Part shown: positions 50,402 through 53,244 of the stretch, in pieces | How positions within the stretch are numbered: position 1 is the first letter of the stretch | Layout of the letters: each line of letters opens with the position of its first letter | Position numbers and translations under genes: made by a program | Notes under the pieces: generated by a model | The model's database searches: none | What the model was told of the DNA's origin: nothing | Seen by the model: only the letters and a program-made list of their open reading frames with translations | Origin: Asaia bogorensis | GTDB taxonomy: Bacteria; Pseudomonadota; Alphaproteobacteria; Reyranellales; Reyranellaceae | Direction: 5' to 3' | Assembly (NCBI GenBank): GCA_945905835.1 | Contig: CAMDQJ010000010.1 | Span: 1 to 53,244 of the forward strand | DNA: 53,244 bases

Positions 50402-51766
50402 TCAAGCGGGCTGCAGTCGCAGGGTAAAGACCGCCCCGCCGCCGGGGCGGGCGTCGACCGACACACTGCCATCATGGGCGGCGGCGACCCGCGCCACGAT
50501 GGCCAGACCAAGCCCCCTGCTGTCTGCACGCGAGCGGTCGCGCCGCCAGAAGCGGCGGAAGATCGATTCGCGGTCGGCGGCCGGGACGCCCGGCCCATCG
50601 TCGAGCACGCGCACCGCGGCCTGGTCGCCGACCTCGACCTCGATCGAGACCCCTGCCGGGGTGTGGCGGATGGCGTTCTCGATGAGGTTGCGCGCGGCGC
50701 GAAACAGCGCCTCGGCGTTGCCGCGCACCCAGACCGGACCGGAAGCGCCGGTCAGCGACACCGTCTTGCCGAGATCGACGGCGAGCGGCGCCATGAAGCC
50801 CACCGCCTCGGCGCAAAGCTCGTGCAGGTCGGCGCGCGCCTTGTCGTCGACCACGAAGCTTTCGAGCTCGGCGATGTCGAGTACCTGGTTGACGGTGCGC
50901 GTCATGTTGACGAGGTCGGCGCGCAGTGAATTGCGCACCGCGCCCTCTTCCAGCGAATCGACCCGCGCGCGCACGATGGCGAGCGGCGTGCGCAACTCGT
51001 GCGCCATGTCGGCGGTGAAGTCGCGCTGGGCGCGGAAGCCCGTCTCGAGACGGTCGAGCGCCCGGTTGACGGCGTGGACCAGCGGCACGATCTCAGCCGG
51101 CATGCTCTGCTCGGGCAGGCGCACGTCGGTGCGCGTCGGGCCGATGGCGGCCGCCGTGGTCGATGCCTCGCGCACCGGATCGAGGGCGCGGCGGAAGATC
51201 AGGATGTCGATCAGCAGCAGCATCAGGATCGGAAAGGTGATCCAGGCGACGCGCGGGAAGAACGAGGTCACGATGTCGTCGATGATGACGTCGCGGTGCG
51301 CCAGGTCCTGCCCGACCTGGACCCAGTACATGCGATCGCCGATCGGGCGCGCGACGCTCACGCCAAACAGCACCGTGCCGGTGCTGCGCCGGCGCACGAA
51401 CCAGTCGCGCATCGACTGCTCGTCCTGGGTGAACAACGGGCTGTTGTCGGCACGCGACGTGAAGATCACGTGGCCCGCCGCGTCGAGCACGGCGTAGGCG
51501 TAGAGACCGTAGCCACCGGAATAGAGCGGCTGGACCTCGGTCGGGATATCGAGCGTCACGCCGCCATCGGGCTGCGGCCGCAGGAAGCTCGCGATGCTGG
51601 CGGCATGGCCGCGCAGGGCGTCGCGATGAAGATTGTTCGCCGCCTGGTCGAGCAGCCAGTAGAGAGCGAGTGGCATCAGGAGAGACGTGACGCCGATCGC
51701 CACGATGTGCAGCGCCACGATGCGCGAGATGATCGAGCGGAAGCGGACCGAACGAACGCGAATCAC
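50402..51766 (-). CDS. Sensor histidine kinase
   Basis: 454 aa from GTG 51766. Membrane segment 1 near residues 11-39, a periplasmic sensor loop of about 130 residues (LDIPTEVQPLYSGGYGLYAYAV), membrane segment 2 near 174-192, HAMP-like linker, then the dimerisation box with phospho-acceptor H256 (DMAHELRTPLAIV), N box NLIENAIRHTP, G1 DDGPGVP and G2 GLGLAIV. GTG 51766 overlaps a TGA that ends a scrap of response-regulator sequence, so its partner gene seems deleted. The start is therefore supported by the coupling overlap. Confidence 0.88.
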   Translation of the reverse strand: MIRVRSVRFRSIISRIVALHIVAIGVTSLLMPLALYWLLDQAANNLHRDALRGHAASIASFLRPQPDGGVTLDIPTEVQPLYSGGYGLYAYAVLDAAGHVIFTSRADNSPLFTQDEQSMRDWFVRRRSTGTVLFGVSVARPIGDRMYWVQVGQDLAHRDVIIDDIVTSFFPRVAWITFPILMLLLIDILIFRRALDPVREASTTAAAIGPTRTDVRLPEQSMPAEIVPLVHAVNRALDRLETGFRAQRDFTADMAHELRTPLAIVRARVDSLEEGAVRNSLRADLVNMTRTVNQVLDIAELESFVVDDKARADLHELCAEAVGFMAPLAVDLGKTVSLTGASGPVWVRGNAEALFRAARNLIENAIRHTPAGVSIEVEVGDQAAVRVLDDGPGVPAADRESIFRRFWRRDRSRADSRGLGLAIVARVAAAHDGSVSVDARPGGGAVFTLRLQPA

Positions 51767-51792
51767 GCCACCTTGTCCTCGGCCATCAGGTA
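51763..51792 (-). pseudogene. Last codons of a deleted response regulator gene
   Basis: In frame and overlapping the kinase start (GTGA), the ten codons read YLMAEDKVA and stop. OmpR-type regulators commonly end in ...GYLMAE-like sequence, and a regulator-kinase pair with a 4-nt overlap is the normal layout. Immediately beyond, the sequence belongs to an efflux protein on the opposite strand, so a deletion junction lies near 51790. Confidence 0.5.
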
Positions 51793-51988
51793 TCTCACGG
51801 TGCTCACGGCCGAGCTCACCTACCAGACGGCGTTGGTCAACCTCGTCCAGGCTCAGGCCAACCGCTTCGCCGACACCGCCGCACTTTTCCAGGCGCTGGG
51901 CGGCGGCTGGTGGAACCGCGACGAAACAGTGCCCGATGCCAGGACGGTCGCGCCGCGCTGCAAGCCGCCGGCAAAGAAGGCCGGGTAG
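51791..51988 (+). pseudogene. C-terminal fragment of a NodT/TolC-family outer membrane efflux protein
   Basis: Plus-strand frame YLTVLTAELTYQTALVNLVQ followed by AQANRFADTAALFQALGGGWW matches the C-terminal helix pair and LGGGW motif of RND outer-membrane factors. The remaining tail ends in Lys-rich PPAKKAG. No start codon or N-terminal domain exists here; the frame upstream is antisense to the kinase. It is the remnant of the first gene of an efflux operon. Confidence 0.75.
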
Positions 51989-51994
51989 ACCGCC

Positions 51995-52403
51995 ATGCAC
52001 GCCGTCGTCGCCGGAGCCCTCCGCCAGCGCATCCTGGTCGTCATCCTGAGCATCGGGCTGATCGCCGGCGGCCTGCGTCGCCCTGTTCGGCATCGCCGCC
52101 ATGAACGGCATCATGGTGGTCGGCTGCTACAACCGCCTGATCGGCGAGGGCATGGAGTCCGAACCGGCGCTCGCCGAAACCTGCCGGCTGCAGATGCGGC
52201 CGGTGCTGATGACTTGCGTCGCGGCCTGCGTCGGCCTGCTGCCGGCGGCCTTCTCGACCGCCATCGGCAGCCAGGTGCAGCGGCCCCTCGCGATAGTCGT
52301 GGTCGGCGGCATGCTGCTGGCGCCGCTCCTGTTCTTCACCGTATTGCCGGCGGCGATCGGCATCTTTTCGCGGCGGCACGTACCGGCTAAAGCTCTGGTG
52401 TGA
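51995..52403 (+). pseudogene. CzcA/CusA-type RND efflux pump, internally deleted
   Basis: The first 28 codons (MHAVVAGALRQRILVVILSI, GLIAGG) are the amino end of a heavy-metal RND pump. Near 52078, in a new frame, the carboxyl end follows: CVALFGIAAMNGIMVVGCYN then MRPVLMTCVAACVGLLPAAF, QVQRPLAIVVVGGML and the closing FSRRHVPAKALV. Roughly 900 codons between are missing. The stop overlaps the GTG of the hydrolase gene. No function is possible as a pump. Confidence 0.78.
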
Positions 52404-53194
52404 CATCCGATGAGATGATCGACCTCGGCGACCGCCGTTTGCGGCTGCGCCGGCTCGAGCCCAAGCACAGCGACGGGCTGGAACGCACGGTGCTGGTTTT
52501 CCTGCACGAGGGGCTGGGCTGCATCGAGATGTGGCGCGACTTCCCCCAGAAGCTCTGCGACGCCACCATGTGCCGCGGCATCGTCTACGACCGCGCGGCC
52601 TACGGAAAATCGAGCCCGTGGCCCTACGATCCCGGCCTGCGCTACATGGAGATCGAGGCCGACGAGGTCCTGCCCAAACTGCTGGCCGCACTCGGCATCG
52701 AGGATTGCGTGCCGGTCGGCCACAGCGACGGCGGCACGATCGCCTTGAACTACGCCGCGCGCGATCCGGAAATCTTGCGCGCCGTCGTCACCATTGCCGC
52801 TCACGCCATCAATGAACCGGTCTGCGTCGCGGCCATCGTCCGGGCGCGCGAGGCCTTTGCCTCGGGCGATCTCCGCCAGCGCCTGCTGAAATATCACGGC
52901 GACAATGTCGACCGCGCCTTTCATCTGTGGTCGGACGCCTGGGTGGCACCGGGCTTCGAGCCGATGGACGCCAACGGCCGGCTGCCCGGCGTGCAGGTGC
53001 CGGTGCAGGCGATCCAGGGCGAGGACGACGACTACGGCAGCGAGCTGCAGCTCGGCATCATCGCCGGCAAGGTCGGCGGCTATTGCGAGACGCGGCTGGT
53101 GCCCGGCGCCGGCCATTCGCCGCATCTGCAGCAGGCGGCGTATGTGCTGTCCGAGATCGTGCGCTTCGTGGCGCCGCTGGCGGTAATCGACTGA
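52400..53194 (+). CDS. Alpha/beta-fold hydrolase
   Basis: 264 aa. LVFLHEGLGCIEMWRDF (HxG-like oxyanion segment), nucleophile elbow VGHSDGGTIAL (Ser in GHSDGG), a charged turn IQGEDDDYGS in the acid region and the His in PGAGHSPHL. Members include meta-cleavage hydrolases and esterases; substrate unknown. The GTG at 52400 overlaps the stop of the CzcA remnant (GTGTGA); ATG 52415 is an alternative. Copy B of the 96-bp element begins 1 nt after its stop. Confidence 0.85.
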   Translation: MTSDEMIDLGDRRLRLRRLEPKHSDGLERTVLVFLHEGLGCIEMWRDFPQKLCDATMCRGIVYDRAAYGKSSPWPYDPGLRYMEIEADEVLPKLLAALGIEDCVPVGHSDGGTIALNYAARDPEILRAVVTIAAHAINEPVCVAAIVRAREAFASGDLRQRLLKYHGDNVDRAFHLWSDAWVAPGFEPMDANGRLPGVQVPVQAIQGEDDDYGSELQLGIIAGKVGGYCETRLVPGAGHSPHLQQAAYVLSEIVRFVAPLAVID

Positions 53195-53195
53195 C

Positions 53196-53244
53196 GCTGG
53201 GGGCGCGCCACTCCAGTGGCGCGATCATGACTCACGAGAAGACG
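53196..53244. repeat. 96-bp inverted-repeat element, copy B, cut by the window end
   Basis: Begins GCTGGGGGCGCG (53196-53207), then the hairpin CGCGCCAC-TCCA-GTGGCGCG (53204-53223), and continues GATCATGACTCACGAGAAG like copy A with few changes. It lies one base after the hydrolase stop codon. The right arm is beyond the window. Confidence 0.8.

Noticed and set aside
48415-50427. A 670-codon plus-strand open frame
   Set aside because: Antisense to the acyl-CoA synthetase, which has all adenylation motifs; the mirror frame has none.

Overview
This 53 kb GC-rich window looks like a chromosomal segment of an alphaproteobacterium. The evidence is an ialB-like gene upstream of rlmN, a folD/DUF167/yggT cluster, a degenerate-RibB/RibA fusion, a TctC-family receptor gene and a branched-chain-type ABC transporter operon paired with an acyl-CoA synthetase. 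A Reyranella-like or Rhodospirillales-like organism is my inference from gene style; no rRNA gene is present to test it. There is no prophage, integrase or CRISPR array.

Layout. 0-5.6 kb: rlmN (cut by the window edge), an IalB-like secreted protein, a SpoU-type RNA methylase, a SAM methyltransferase with an EamA transporter, and an ECF42-like sigma factor behind its YCII/DGPF partner. 5.6-9.7 kb: a 2-hydroxyacid dehydrogenase divergent from a TauD-like oxygenase, a 3'-truncated thiolase, an acyl-CoA dehydrogenase and tRNA-Gly(GCC). 9.8-15.5 kb: rfbA, a ProX/YbaK deacylase, a lone zinc-binding protein behind a Zur-box-like palindrome, yggT-DUF167-folD, and ridA with a small membrane protein and an FHA protein. 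15.6-19.1 kb: tRNA-Ala(CGC), a transglutaminase-like/secreted/TauD operon, an IS1380-type remnant and a methyltransferase. 19.2-23.9 kb: two near-identical R2-like diiron proteins flanking a PaaE/KshB-type reductase, a frameshifted DUF1275 gene, and an OmpR-family regulator whose phospho-acceptor Asp is Glu. 24-27.2 kb: ribA, nitrile hydratase and a truncated EamA gene. 27.5-32.4 kb: a five-gene operon (VOC, M14/DUF2817, acyl-CoA ligase, MDR oxidoreductase, hotdog thioesterase). 33.1-39.2 kb, minus strand: a five-gene run of Tat-exported PCMT-like protein, polytopic spermidine-synthase-like protein, exported hydrolase, PhnZ-like HD protein and Ser/Thr dehydratase. 39.3-43.1 kb: a frameshifted TctC receptor, a frameshifted SDR, a PaaK-like ligase and an AhpD-like protein. 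43.1-50.3 kb: acyl-CoA synthetase-livGHMJF. 50.4-53.2 kb: an orphan histidine kinase beside scraps of its regulator and of a NodT/CzcA efflux operon, then an alpha/beta hydrolase.

The main metabolic theme is acyl-CoA, aromatic and organic-acid catabolism. The observations I rate highest are: the twin diiron oxygenase/reductase locus; a dispersed 96-bp inverted-repeat element that sits directly after stop codons in two copies and shows a compensatory base-pair change; the D-to-E regulator; the sigma factor gene lacking a normal start codon, in frame after the stop of its partner; and the decayed efflux/two-component locus. Three genes carry single-base frameshifts, so sequencing error is a possible common cause and should be excluded first.
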